From Porticoccaceae bacterium (GTDB lineage: Bacteria > Pseudomonadota > Gammaproteobacteria > Pseudomonadales > Porticoccaceae): DNA of 57,826 nt. A program made the position numbers and the translations under genes. The DNA is taken from assembly GCA_029252555.1 (NCBI GenBank), contig JAQXBF010000029.1, forward strand, positions 1 to 57,826, read 5' to 3'. The notes below the pieces were generated by a model. The model was given only the letters and a program-made list of their open reading frames with translations, ran no database searches and was not told the origin of the DNA. Of this stretch, positions 7,988 to 17,453 are shown one piece after another. The stretch's first letter is position 1; each line of letters begins with the position of its first letter.

Positions 7988-10330
7988 ATGGACATTGAAG
8001 ACAATTTGCCAATTATTGTGGGTGTTGGCCAGGTCGTTGACCATTGGAATGGCAGCGACCCAAGTCAAGCACCTAGCCCGATTGGCCTAATCAGAAAATC
8101 GATTAAACGGGCTCAGGCTGATGCGGGATTGGCTGACCTTGGCGACAAGATTGATACCTTGGCGGTGGTTCGGGCGTTTACAGATTCCCTGCGCACACCT
8201 TTTGATCCATTTGGTAAAGCCAAGAACTTTCCAGCCGCAGTTGTCCAAGCAGCCTCCATAAACCCTGGCAAAATTATTTATTCAACCGCTGGTGGCGAAC
8301 AGCCACAGTCTCTCGTGAATGAATTATCTGAAGATATCGCGCGGGGAGATATTCGCCTGGCGATGATTACCGGAGGCGAAGCCTTAGCAGCGCTCAAAAC
8401 AGCGTTAAAGAATCGGCATAAGTTTGACTGGTCTTCGGATGCAAAGGCAAACATCGAAGATCGGGGCCCCAAGATTGACTTTATCTCTCAGTATGAAGTG
8501 CTTAATGGGATGGGCTTGCCACCGCAGAACTACGCATCAATGGAGCAGGCATTGCGTGCCCGGTTGGGCATGTCGAAACTGGAGTATCAGAGTTATATCG
8601 CGGGTATCTGCGCGGAGCTGTCTAAGACGGCAGCACAGAATCCCTATTCACAGTTCCCCGCTGCAATGCCAGCCGAATTTTTGGCTGAAGCATCAAAAGA
8701 CAATTATTCTATCTGCGACCCCTACTTGAAATGGAATATTGCACAGGACGCGGTAAACCAAGCCTGCACGTTAATTCTTGCTAGCGTGGGGCATGCGAAA
8801 GAGCTTGGTATTAATCCAGATAAATGGGTCTACCTGCATGGCTATGGGGCTGTTAATGAAAAGCTGGTTTCTGAACGCCCAGACCTGTCGAAATCTAAGG
8901 CCCTTGAGCTCGCTTTGCTGAAGGCTATAAACAGTGCCGGTATTACGGCTGCTGAACTCGCTTATCGCGATATTTATAGTTGTTTCCCAATTGTTGTGCA
9001 TCTTGCAGCTGAGGTGTTGGGCCTGGATCCTGTTCAGGATCAGATGAGTCTGACTGGCGGCTTGCCATTTTTTGGCGGAGCCGGAAATAATTATTCCACC
9101 CATGCTATTGCCGCTGTAGTTGAACAGCTGCGCCAAGATAGAGAGGCCTATGGTTTAGTGCTGGCCAATGGTGGATTTATCAGCAAGCATTCTGCTGGGG
9201 TCTATTCGGCCAAACCCAGGCAGACCTGGGCCGAGGTTTCTAGTCAAGGATTACAGGACGAGGTAAACGCCCAGCCAAAATACCCCTTACTTAACGAAGA
9301 TTGCACAGCAGTTATTGAGGCCTACACAGTGCGCCATGATCGCCATGGCATTGGCCATGCCTATCTATTTGCGCGCAATCCCGAGGGTCGGGTAATGGCA
9401 ACGGTTCCCGTCGATCATAGGGCTACCATGCAAGCCCTTCATCAATTTGATAATCCAGTTGGTCAGACGGTCAATATTATTCACAGAGAGGGTAAAAACA
9501 TCCTCACAAACCCCCATAAATTAGGAGCTCCCATGTCAGACGATTTCCTCGCTCGCAAATTTCAATATGTCACCGTTAAACGAGACGGCAATGTGCTTGA
9601 GTTAACCCTCAATAGACCCGAGGCCTACAACGCCCTATTTAGTGCTGCCCACTTTGAGTTGGCAGAAATTTTTGATGAGTTTGAGCGCGACCAAGATCTT
9701 TGGGTCGCCATCGTCACCGGTGCCGGAGATAAGGCCTTCTGCAGTGGCAACGATCTAAAAGTCACCGCTGGCGGTGGTGATATGTCTGTTCCGACTTCAG
9801 GGTTCGCCGGGCTCTGTTCGCGAAACGACCGAGAAAAGCCGGTCATCGCCGCGGTGAACGGTGTTGCCATGGGTGGTGGCCTGGAAATTGTTCTGGCCTG
9901 TGATATCGCCATTGCTGACCCGGTGGCGAGCTTTGCATTACCCGAAGTTAAGGTAGGTTTGTTTGCTGCTGCTGGTGGGGTGCAACGCTTAACCCGTCAA
10001 ATTGGTGAAAAGGCTGCGATGGAACTCATTTTGACTGGGCGCAAAATAGGTTCTGAGGAAGCCTCGCAACTAGGGTTGATTAATTCTATCTCTGAGGCTG
10101 GTGGAGTCTTGGACGCTGCCCGCGCGCTTGCGCAGACCATTGTCGGCAATTCACCGACCAGTATCCGAGCATCAAAGCGCGTTATTAATGCAGTGGATGA
10201 TTTAGGTAATTGGGATAAAGCACTTGAGCTTAGTCAGGCAGAAATTGTTCAGCTTATACAATCAAAAGATGCCCGGGAAGGCATGATGGCATTTGTGCAA
10301 AAACGAAAGCCTAACTGGGTCAATGGATAA
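7988..10330 (+). CDS. Thiolase-like acyltransferase fused to enoyl-CoA hydratase
   Basis: The 780-residue protein joins two enzymes. Residues 1-390 are thiolase-like (IIVGVGQVVD at the start, the STAGGEQPQS segment, ANGGFISKHS near the end). Residues about 405-505 resemble the extra OB-type domain found behind such thiolases. Residues 520-780 are a crotonase-fold enoyl-CoA hydratase with LTLNRPEAYNALFS, both oxyanion-hole loops (FCSGNDLK, AMGGGLEI) and the C-terminal KRKPNW. I do not see a C-G-S/C-S-S thiolase nucleophile motif in the first half, so it may be a degenerate or SCP2-like acyl-CoA protein. An internal ATG at 9533 with a good Shine-Dalgarno lies exactly at the junction, so a free 265-residue hydratase may also be made. 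It is probably used in fatty-acid or side-chain beta-oxidation. The neighbours are a lipase and an SDR. Confidence 0.85.
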   Translation: MDIEDNLPIIVGVGQVVDHWNGSDPSQAPSPIGLIRKSIKRAQADAGLADLGDKIDTLAVVRAFTDSLRTPFDPFGKAKNFPAAVVQAASINPGKIIYSTAGGEQPQSLVNELSEDIARGDIRLAMITGGEALAALKTALKNRHKFDWSSDAKANIEDRGPKIDFISQYEVLNGMGLPPQNYASMEQALRARLGMSKLEYQSYIAGICAELSKTAAQNPYSQFPAAMPAEFLAEASKDNYSICDPYLKWNIAQDAVNQACTLILASVGHAKELGINPDKWVYLHGYGAVNEKLVSERPDLSKSKALELALLKAINSAGITAAELAYRDIYSCFPIVVHLAAEVLGLDPVQDQMSLTGGLPFFGGAGNNYSTHAIAAVVEQLRQDREAYGLVLANGGFISKHSAGVYSAKPRQTWAEVSSQGLQDEVNAQPKYPLLNEDCTAVIEAYTVRHDRHGIGHAYLFARNPEGRVMATVPVDHRATMQALHQFDNPVGQTVNIIHREGKNILTNPHKLGAPMSDDFLARKFQYVTVKRDGNVLELTLNRPEAYNALFSAAHFELAEIFDEFERDQDLWVAIVTGAGDKAFCSGNDLKVTAGGGDMSVPTSGFAGLCSRNDREKPVIAAVNGVAMGGGLEIVLACDIAIADPVASFALPEVKVGLFAAAGGVQRLTRQIGEKAAMELILTGRKIGSEEASQLGLINSISEAGGVLDAARALAQTIVGNSPTSIRASKRVINAVDDLGNWDKALELSQAEIVQLIQSKDAREGMMAFVQKRKPNWVNG
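9522..9535 (+). promoter_or_regulatory. Internal ribosome binding site and start codon inside the fusion gene
   Basis: The bases taggag (9522-9527) stand five bases before an in-frame ATG (codon 516), just where the hydratase domain begins with MSDDFLARK. This is either the relic start of an originally separate downstream gene or a working second start. Confidence 0.45.
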
Positions 10331-10491
10331 TCTATGTGGGCATTGGCGGGGCTAAAGCCTCTATGAATACTATAAGTGTTGGCACAGATCTAATTCAGCG
10401 AGATATCAGCCCAGGGCCTGTGTTTGGGTTGCCACAATCTGTAGATATCAGCCGTGAGCTTCCATTTTAAGAGATTAAGCTGGAGTAAGCT

Positions 10492-11775
10492 ATGCTCATT
10501 CTTAGAAAACTATGTCTGATTATTCTCTGTCTCGCAGCTAACGCCTGTTCAAGCGAAGTGGCTAGTCCGGTAAATGATGAAGCCATGCCAGATGCAAGGG
10601 TAAAAACGCAATCTGGGCCCTTAACGGGCATTATTCGAGGTGATGTGCACCTTTCGGATTTTTACAACTATCGGGGTCAGCTGCCTAAAAGCTCGGGCAT
10701 ATTAATACAGCGCGAATCTCTAGCCGATCATCAAAAGGTGCCTGGCGCCGCAGTTAATATGCGGCTCTTGTATAGTTCGACAGATGGTCTAGATGGCGAA
10801 ACACCGGTTATGGTTTCAGGCAGTTTATTTCTGCCTCAGGGCACCGCTCCCGATGGCGGTTGGCCGCTGGTGGCTTGGACCCACGGGACCGTTGGAATAG
10901 CAGATATTTGCGCACCGAGTTGGACTGGATATAAGCCTTTTCATGAGGTGTATCTAAAGCAGTGGCTAGACTAGGGGTACGGGGTTGTCGCTTCGGATTA
11001 TCAGGGTTTAGGTACGGCGGGCACCCATCCCTACCTGGCCACCAAACCGGCCGCTTATAGCAATCTGGATATCATTCGGGCAGTCCAAGCGATGGGTTTT
11101 ACTGTGTCTGACAAGGTTGTTTTACTCGGCCAGTCCCAGGGCGCCGCGGTGGCCTTTGCGATAGCAGGTTATGCACCTGACTATGCGCCTGAGGGGAATA
11201 TTCTTGGGGTCGTTGCGACAGGGATTTCGTTCTTTACATCGCGCACTATCGACATTATTCAGGAAACTCGGCCCAACGATGTTGTTGATCCTATGCTTGG
11301 CTGCAACTATTTAACTTTGACATTGGTTGAGCAGCTTGATGAGGCATTCACCTATACCGACTTTATATCAGAGCTGGCCATGCCAACGGCGATGTCGGTG
11401 GATACCACATGTCATGTGGATGTTAAGAATCTGGTTGTCGACAATGCTCTAACCTACGATCGGTCTTTTAAAGTTTCGCCCCAAGAAGCCCTAAAAGGTG
11501 CATTTGCACAGATGGGATATCCAAGGTTTGGCATCTCGGTTCTGGCCTATATTGGTTCTGGTGTAAATGACAGAGATACACCATTGCGTATGCAGGCTGG
11601 TTTGGTTAAGAAAGCCTGTGCCTCGGGCGCCATTATCGAATCTCATATCTACCCAGACCATGATCACTTAACAGTGCTTAATCATTCGACCCTAGACTCA
11701 ATACCTTTTGTCAGAAACCTATTTGCAGGGCAAACCATAGCGGGAAACTGCGATACTCTGCCATTTGAAAAGTAA
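10492..11775 (+). pseudogene. Secreted lipase / alpha-beta hydrolase interrupted by an amber codon
   Basis: An N-terminal lipoprotein-like signal (LCLAANAC) and the first 160 residues run to a TAG at 10972-10974 after KQWLD. The same frame goes on without a gap (GYGVVASDYQGLGT) to a stop at 11773. The full length would be 427 residues. This fits the secretory-lipase (LIP) type alpha/beta hydrolases. The HGTVG-like oxyanion segment (WTHGTVGIADICAPS) precedes the stop. The nucleophile elbow GQSQG (Ser215) and a C-terminal PDHDHLT histidine follow it. A Shine-Dalgarno (ctggag) lies 6 bases before the ATG. Both parts keep normal protein character, so the lesion is recent, a sequencing error, or read through. 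It lies between the thiolase fusion and the SDR in a same-strand run. A TTG/GTG/ATG restart such as the ATG at 11092 would lack the signal peptide. Confidence 0.8.
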
Positions 11776-11827
11776 ACAATAAAATTTTTTACCCTTATCA
11801 CTTAAATAAAAACAAGGAACTAAAACT

Positions 11828-12607
11828 ATGGAACTCAACGCTAGCATCACTGCTTTTGTTACTGGAGGGGCCTCTGGCCTTGGCGAAGCAACAGCCTTTA
11901 AACTTGCCGACCTAGGGGTCAAAGTAGGCATTATTGATATGAATGAAGAAAAGGGCCAGGCTCTGGCTGCAGAGTTGGGAGGCGCCTTTGCCAAGGTCGA
12001 TGTAACATCAGATGAAGATGTTGCTCGAGGGTTTTCAGAGTTACGTGACTCTATTGGTCAGGAGCGCTTGTTAATAAATTGCGCCGGCATCGGTGATGCT
12101 CTAAAAACGGCTTCTCGGGATCGTGAAAGTGGCGAGATTACCCCTCATCCGATGAAGCGGTTTCAGCGGGTTTTGGATATTAATTTGTCTGGTACCTTTC
12201 GTTGTATCGCCGAATCTGCCGCAGGCATGATGGCGCTGGACCCAATCGATGGTGAGCGAGGTTCAATTGTGAATACAGCTTCTGCTGCTGCCGAAGATGG
12301 GCAGGTAGGGCAGGCCGCCTATTCTGCGTCTAAAGCAGGCATTGTTGGTATGACATTGCCTATAGCGCGGGACTTATCTCGTGAACTAATCCGTGTAAAT
12401 ACCATATTGCCTGGTATCTTCGATACGCCGCTATTGGCCTCTGCACCAGAGCCCGTCAGGCAGGCACTTGGGGCTATGGTTCCGCATCCGGCGCGACTTG
12501 GAATGCCTGCAGAGTTTGCCTCGCTGGCCGTTGAAATGTGCCGTAATAGTTATTTTAATGGTGAAGATGTTCGTCTCGACGGCGCTATTCGTATGGCACC
12601 AAAATAA
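11828..12607 (+). CDS. Short-chain dehydrogenase, type II 3-hydroxyacyl-CoA dehydrogenase-like
   Basis: This 259-residue classical SDR shows the NAD-binding TGGASGLGEA glycine motif at about 13-22, an acidic residue after the second strand (IIDMNE, favouring NAD), the NCAG-type segment INCAGIG, and the catalytic YSASK with a preceding serine in NTASAAAEDG. The overall wording (VRVN-like IRVNTILPGIFDTPLL, FNGEDVRLDGAIRM) matches the HSD17B10 group that oxidises 3-hydroxyacyl-CoAs, so it could supply the dehydrogenase step next to the upstream hydratase fusion. It follows the broken lipase gene by 52 bases with an aagga Shine-Dalgarno, and a hairpin terminator follows at 12663. Confidence 0.88.
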   Translation: MELNASITAFVTGGASGLGEATAFKLADLGVKVGIIDMNEEKGQALAAELGGAFAKVDVTSDEDVARGFSELRDSIGQERLLINCAGIGDALKTASRDRESGEITPHPMKRFQRVLDINLSGTFRCIAESAAGMMALDPIDGERGSIVNTASAAAEDGQVGQAAYSASKAGIVGMTLPIARDLSRELIRVNTILPGIFDTPLLASAPEPVRQALGAMVPHPARLGMPAEFASLAVEMCRNSYFNGEDVRLDGAIRMAPK

Positions 12608-12662
12608 AAGGCGATCTGGGACTCACAGCAGGTTCTTGTTGGCAGATTACTCCACCAGAAAA

Positions 12663-12691
12663 TGACCAATGCCAATTTGCGGCATTGGTCA
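12663..12691. terminator. Hairpin between convergent SDR and amidohydrolase genes
   Basis: A perfect 11-bp stem (tgaccaatgcc at 12663-12673, ggcattggtca at 12681-12691) has a 7-base loop and is followed by ctttat on the plus strand and ttttc on the minus strand. T tracts are weak, so efficiency is uncertain, but the position between two converging genes fits a shared terminator. Confidence 0.65.
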
Positions 12692-12710
12692 CTTTATAAC
12701 TGGCTGGGTT

Positions 12711-15605
12711 TTAATCTTGGATAGCAGTGCCGCTGAGTTCCGCGATAGCCGCCAGCGTAGTCTGGGCTGCATTTAGGCCAAGCCTAAAATCCTTATCTGA
12801 GAAGGTTGTCCACACATCCAGCGGTGTATGCCAGGTTGGATTCCAACCGGCACCAGTCTGAGCGCCACGCTCATTTTCCCGCAAACTAATCGACGGCACC
12901 ATATTCATAAACGGTGTTGAGTCGGTGTTGGTCATATGGGGGCCAACGGTGGCAGGGTAGTCGGTGTTATAGGCATCGGCGGCTGCTTTAAAAATAAAGG
13001 CCAGTTTCATCGACTGTTCGGCCAGTTCAGAGTTGGACTGAAATTCAATATTTACATCTGCCTCGAGCCGTTGCTCTGAGCTCACCGTGCCATCGGCTCT
13101 GGGGGCACCATGGTCCCAAAGCATCATATCGTGTTGAATAACCCCTAGCCAACGGGGTTCAGGGTAAAGCCCTGATCCCGGAGGGTTTTCAATTCCCTGC
13201 AAGCCCTGCCGTTGTTCGATATAGGCTTTGGAGCCATTGAGCCCAGTCTCTTCATTATTCCACAGGGCAAAGCGTATAGAGCGCTCGGTCTGCACATCAG
13301 GAGAGCTCAAAATTCTAGCCAACTCCATCACCAGCGCAGTACCGGAGCCATCATCATTAACGGCCTCATTAACACCATGGCCATCCATATGGGCGCTGAC
13401 AATATACATTTCATCTGGATGGCTGGTGCCAATTTTGGTGCAGTAGATCTCCTGCCGCTCGCCATTAGTGGGCTCTTCTCGGTTAAGTTCGCGAATGCGG
13501 GCATCGGGTTGGGCATTCAAATCCCGGTTAACCCCAGTCTCTACCCGATAACCATAGATGGATGACCCACCGGGGCCACTGCCATTGCGCCCCACGGCAC
13601 CACCGGTTGCGGTTTTCAATTTTGCGGGGTCTGTGACCAGAGGTTTACGGGTTCTGGGTGGCCTGGGCTTGGGGTCATAGGTATAGGTGATGCGCTGGAT
13701 ATCCTCACAGCCATAGTCTGCCAGCTGCTTTTCAATCCAGTCGATGGCGTTGCTATTGCGGGTTGTGCCCTGACGGCGATCACCAAATTGGGTAAGGCCC
13801 TTAAGAGTACTTTTGTAGCTGTCCAACTCCAGACGGCTAACCAACTCAGCAATTGGGTCTTTCTTCAAACTGCTATTGGCTGGGGAGGGTGCAGAATAAA
13901 CGCTTTCACCCTGCTTAATAGTCTCCAACACCAGAATATTCTCAATCTGTGATGGGTCTTCGGTGAGTGGGTTTTTGTTAAGAATCACAAAGTCTGCCAG
14001 CTTGCCGACTTCAAGGGAGCCTTTGCTGCCCTCTTCGAAATGTTGATAAGCCGGCCAGATTGTCATGGCTTTGATGCCTTCCATTGGGCTCAGTTTGTGT
14101 TCAGGGCCAATCACATAACCGGATCTGGTGGCACGATTAACGGCACTGTGAAGTACGCGCATGGAGTTGGGAAATGTTACTGGCGCATCAGAGTGAATCG
14201 AAAATTTCATACCGCGCTCTAGCAACCAGCCCGTGGGGGAAATATTTTCTGCTCGCTTTGGCCCGGCCACAGAGCGTCTGTGCCAGTCGCCCCAATAAAA
14301 AGTGTGCATGGGGTAAAGAGCCGGGAAGATATCTAAGTTGTCTAGGCTTGATACCTGATCGGCTCGCAAATACTGGCCGTGAATCAGCACTGTGCGCCGG
14401 TCTGAGGCCGGATTATTTTGCTGAGCCACTCGGGCTGTATTAATAAATTGTTCAATCGCAGCATCACCATTGGCATGCACCATAAGCTGCCAGTTATTCT
14501 TGTAGGCCAGCTCAAACCATTTTAGTGCCTCTTTGTTACTAAAAGCGCCATAACCCGCATAGCTCTTGCTCTGATTTAATGGTGGCTGATGATAGGGATG
14601 ACTAAACCAGGCGGTTTTGCCCTGGGGAGAACCGTCAAAGGTGAGTTTTACCCCGCCGATTCGAAAGTGATTGCTGTAGTTCCTAGAAAGCAAAGGGCTG
14701 TGCACCGGAGAATCATCCTTTATTTTGACTAGGTCAGGGTAGGCCACCAAATCTATATTTAGGGCCCCAGCCGCCGAGACCGTGGCAAAGGTTTTTAGGG
14801 ATAACGGATCAGTTTTGCCGTCCTGAATAGTGGTAAATCCATTGGAGGCGTAGACCATTTCACCGGCTTTAAGGGCGGCCATATACTGTGCCGGGGTAAA
14901 ATCTGGAACCATTGAATAAACCACAGCAAAGTGCGCATTTTCCTGCAAGATGCCATTGGGCGTTTTGCCATCCGCTTCGCGCTCAATCACACCACCGAGC
15001 GGGTTTATAGATTCAGCATTAATGCCAAGAATCTCCAGTGCCTTACTGTTGTAGACGCCCAGATGCCCCGACTGGTGCAGAGCCATAATAGGTAGCTCAG
15101 TTGAGACTGCATCCAGATCATGACGGTTAGGGTGGCGCCGCTCTTCAAGCTGGGAGTCATCGTAATTAAAGCCAATCACTACCCTGTGTTCTGCCACTAC
15201 GGGAGACTCGGCTATATAGGTTCGCAGAGCCTGTTGTAACTGGGCAATATTATTGACTGGGCCGTCTGGGGCTGGCAGTAGATTGGCGGACACCGCCTGA
15301 ATTGCCACGCCGGATAGGTGACTGTGAGCATCTACAAACCCCGGGAGCATTGTGTTGCCCTGAAGATTGATCAACTTGGTGTTTTCGCCGCGGTATTGCT
15401 CCATGGCTCGGTCAGAGCCCAGGGCGAGAATGCGACCATCTTTAACCGCAAGGGCTTCAACGGTGCCCACAGCATCATCCACAGTGACTATCTGGCCGCT
15501 GCTATAGATACTGGTGGCCTCAACTGTGACCTCTGGTTTATTACAGCCAGCCAGAGCAATGCTAGTTAAGCCTATTATCAAGACTCTTAAACGGGATGTT
15601 GTCAT
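12711..15605 (-). CDS. Lipoprotein fusing a YtcJ-like amidohydrolase to an M28 peptidase
   Basis: The 964-residue protein has a lipoprotein signal (SIALAGC). Residues about 30-570 are an amidohydrolase-3 domain: the metal motif GFVDAHSHLSG near 88-98, later LMVHANGDAAIEQ, SIHSDAP, and the closing GSLEVGKLADFVILNKNPL. Residues about 590-964 are an M28-type zinc aminopeptidase with the expected ligand motifs (VSAHMDGHG, AVNDDGSGTAL, WNNEETGLNGS, and a late GPHMTNTDSTPF). Each family usually stands alone, so the fusion is unusual. The lipid anchor puts both domains in the periplasm or at the outer membrane. A likely role is stepwise hydrolysis of a compound with both amide or cyclic and peptide-like bonds, but the substrate is unknown. 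No frame break is seen at the junction. Confidence 0.88.
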   Translation of the reverse strand: MTTSRLRVLIIGLTSIALAGCNKPEVTVEATSIYSSGQIVTVDDAVGTVEALAVKDGRILALGSDRAMEQYRGENTKLINLQGNTMLPGFVDAHSHLSGVAIQAVSANLLPAPDGPVNNIAQLQQALRTYIAESPVVAEHRVVIGFNYDDSQLEERRHPNRHDLDAVSTELPIMALHQSGHLGVYNSKALEILGINAESINPLGGVIEREADGKTPNGILQENAHFAVVYSMVPDFTPAQYMAALKAGEMVYASNGFTTIQDGKTDPLSLKTFATVSAAGALNIDLVAYPDLVKIKDDSPVHSPLLSRNYSNHFRIGGVKLTFDGSPQGKTAWFSHPYHQPPLNQSKSYAGYGAFSNKEALKWFELAYKNNWQLMVHANGDAAIEQFINTARVAQQNNPASDRRTVLIHGQYLRADQVSSLDNLDIFPALYPMHTFYWGDWHRRSVAGPKRAENISPTGWLLERGMKFSIHSDAPVTFPNSMRVLHSAVNRATRSGYVIGPEHKLSPMEGIKAMTIWPAYQHFEEGSKGSLEVGKLADFVILNKNPLTEDPSQIENILVLETIKQGESVYSAPSPANSSLKKDPIAELVSRLELDSYKSTLKGLTQFGDRRQGTTRNSNAIDWIEKQLADYGCEDIQRITYTYDPKPRPPRTRKPLVTDPAKLKTATGGAVGRNGSGPGGSSIYGYRVETGVNRDLNAQPDARIRELNREEPTNGERQEIYCTKIGTSHPDEMYIVSAHMDGHGVNEAVNDDGSGTALVMELARILSSPDVQTERSIRFALWNNEETGLNGSKAYIEQRQGLQGIENPPGSGLYPEPRWLGVIQHDMMLWDHGAPRADGTVSSEQRLEADVNIEFQSNSELAEQSMKLAFIFKAAADAYNTDYPATVGPHMTNTDSTPFMNMVPSISLRENERGAQTGAGWNPTWHTPLDVWTTFSDKDFRLGLNAAQTTLAAIAELSGTAIQD

Positions 15606-15701
15606 GGTATTTATGCCCTTTATTATTTTTATACCTCGAACCCTACAAGACTCTGGCGCGAGCCGCCACGGTTTTGTGGCGAAGCTTGTTACAATACAGA
15701 C

Positions 15702-16166
15702 ATGAGTATCTGTATGGGTGAGAAGCCCGATTTAATGCGCATTAACCAAATTATCACTGAGGCTGCGATGGCTTGGCCCATGGGTGAGCGGATAAAACGT
15801 CTGTCGGTGCCGGTGCTTTGTTACGACAGTGAAGACTTCAAACATTATCAGTTTGCACTGTATAAAGAGGACAACCTTATTGTGGCTGTGGCGGCATGGA
15901 ATGCAGAGGTGCCAGTGGTTAGTCCTAGAGGCACTGGGCGCTTACTCCATGGCCTCTATGTTGCGCCATCCTGTCAGGGCAATGGTTATGGCCAGTTATT
16001 AATGGCCCATGTCGCAGCTGAGGCCAAGGTTGTAGGGGCTAACGGGTTGTTGGTGAAGGCCGAGAGGCCAGCGATAAAATTCTTCGAGCACTGTGGTTTG
16101 CAGCTCCTGCCAGCCAACGGACCAACTGATTACCCCTACCAGTTTTGGTACCAGTTAGACGGTTAA
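15702..16166 (+). CDS. GNAT-family N-acetyltransferase
   Basis: The 154-residue protein has the GNAT core: a strand LIVAVAAWN, the beta4-alpha3 acetyl-CoA loop (LHGLYVAPSCQGNGYGQLLM, with the Q-x-x-G-x-G-like QGNGYG), and the late NGLLVKAERPAIKFFEHCGL that places the terminal substrate-lid segment. The acceptor cannot be told. Three in-frame ATGs (15702, 15714, 15735) are possible starts and none has a strong Shine-Dalgarno. It diverges from the amidohydrolase/M28 gene. Confidence 0.8.
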   Translation: MSICMGEKPDLMRINQIITEAAMAWPMGERIKRLSVPVLCYDSEDFKHYQFALYKEDNLIVAVAAWNAEVPVVSPRGTGRLLHGLYVAPSCQGNGYGQLLMAHVAAEAKVVGANGLLVKAERPAIKFFEHCGLQLLPANGPTDYPYQFWYQLDG

Positions 16167-16264
16167 TTTTCGTGAACCTTGAGTCTACTTTTCGTAATTT
16201 CATGCTGGAGCAACAATGTTAGAATTCACCTAGGAATAAAAATAACTCATTAAAGAGAATTCAT

Positions 16265-17440
16265 ATGGAAAACAATCGAGAGTTGGGCATTGTTGTTTAT
16301 GGCGCTACTGGTTTTACTGGCCGTTTGGTTGCCGAGTATTTAAACAATCAATATGGCGTTAATGGCGAGGTAGTCTGGGCTATGGCAGGTCGCAGCCTGA
16401 GCAAACTGGAGCAGGTTCGTGATGAGATGGGTATCTCCGCTGATGTGCCATTAGTTGTGGCCGACTCATCCGATTTAGACAGCATAAAAGTAATGGTCGA
16501 GCGCACTGCTGTGGTTTGTACCACCGTAGGCCCTTACCAGCTGTATGGCAATGAATTGATAGAGGCCTGTGCTGCTGCTGGTACCGACTATGTTGATCTC
16601 TGTGGCGAGCCCGGTTGGATGCATAAAATGATTGGTGCCCATTCCGCCGCCGCTAAAGCCAGTGGGGCGCGAATTGTATTTTCCTGTGGTTTTGACTCGG
16701 TTCCTTTTGATTTGGGTGTATTGTTTCTACAACAGACCGCAGAGCAGAAGTTAGGCTCTACAGTACCCCGTGTCAGAGGCCGTGTGCGCGCCATGAAAGG
16801 TACTTTTTCCGGCGGTACTCTGGCAAGCTTCCGCGAGACTATGGCGGCAGCAGCAAAGGATCGAGACTTAGTTAATGTGCTGCGCGACCCATTTTCGTTG
16901 ACTGGCGATTTCTCTGGGCCCAAACAGCCGTCGGGTAATAAGCCTGAGTTTGATGAGGTATTACAGACCTGGATTGCTCCTTTTGTTATGGCCAGCATTA
17001 ACACTAAAAATATCCATCGCTCGAACATGCTGCTGGGCCACCAATACGGCACGGACTTTGTCTACGACGAAATGATGGTGACTGGCCCTGGAGAGAAGGG
17101 TGAAGCCATTGCGAACCATATTGCCAATGATAATTCGATGGCCGAAGACCAAACTAAGCCCGGTGAAGGTCCAAGCAAAGAGGAGCGGGAAACTGGGTTG
17201 TACGATGTCTTGTTTGTTGGGGAAGCCAGTGATGGCCAGCTAGTCAAGGTCAGTGTGCAGGGCGATAGAGACCCGGGTTATGGCTCCACCTCAAAAATGA
17301 TTGCCGAGAGTGCGGTTTGTCTGTTGAAGAACCCAGACGCTGCCAGCGGTGGAATCTGGACTCCAGCACCTGCCATGGGGCCGTTGTTGATTGATCGCCT
17401 AACACAAAATGCGGGCCTCACATTTACTGTAGAAGACTAG
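16265..17440 (+). CDS. Saccharopine-dehydrogenase-like NAD(P)-binding reductase
   Basis: The 391-residue protein opens with the Rossmann motif VVYGATGFTGRLVAEYL and has the family segments AGRSLSKLE, TTVGPYQLYGNELIEACAAAG in parts, YVDLCGEPGWM, and FSCGFDSVPFDLG. This is the group of saccharopine dehydrogenase-like oxidoreductases that contains mycobacterial trans-acting enoyl reductases and eukaryotic SCCPDH, not true lysine-pathway saccharopine dehydrogenase. The substrate is unknown, but a lipid or polyketide-like enoyl is plausible. An aaagaga Shine-Dalgarno precedes the ATG. The TonB receptor gene follows after 13 bases, so the two are probably co-transcribed. Confidence 0.85.
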   Translation: MENNRELGIVVYGATGFTGRLVAEYLNNQYGVNGEVVWAMAGRSLSKLEQVRDEMGISADVPLVVADSSDLDSIKVMVERTAVVCTTVGPYQLYGNELIEACAAAGTDYVDLCGEPGWMHKMIGAHSAAAKASGARIVFSCGFDSVPFDLGVLFLQQTAEQKLGSTVPRVRGRVRAMKGTFSGGTLASFRETMAAAAKDRDLVNVLRDPFSLTGDFSGPKQPSGNKPEFDEVLQTWIAPFVMASINTKNIHRSNMLLGHQYGTDFVYDEMMVTGPGEKGEAIANHIANDNSMAEDQTKPGEGPSKEERETGLYDVLFVGEASDGQLVKVSVQGDRDPGYGSTSKMIAESAVCLLKNPDAASGGIWTPAPAMGPLLIDRLTQNAGLTFTVED

Positions 17441-17453
17441 GGGATTTTTAAGA

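Noticed and set aside
10363-10470. 35-residue plus-strand frame between the thiolase fusion and the lipase
   Set aside because: No ribosome site and no known motif. It could be a relic of another gene end but nothing supports it.
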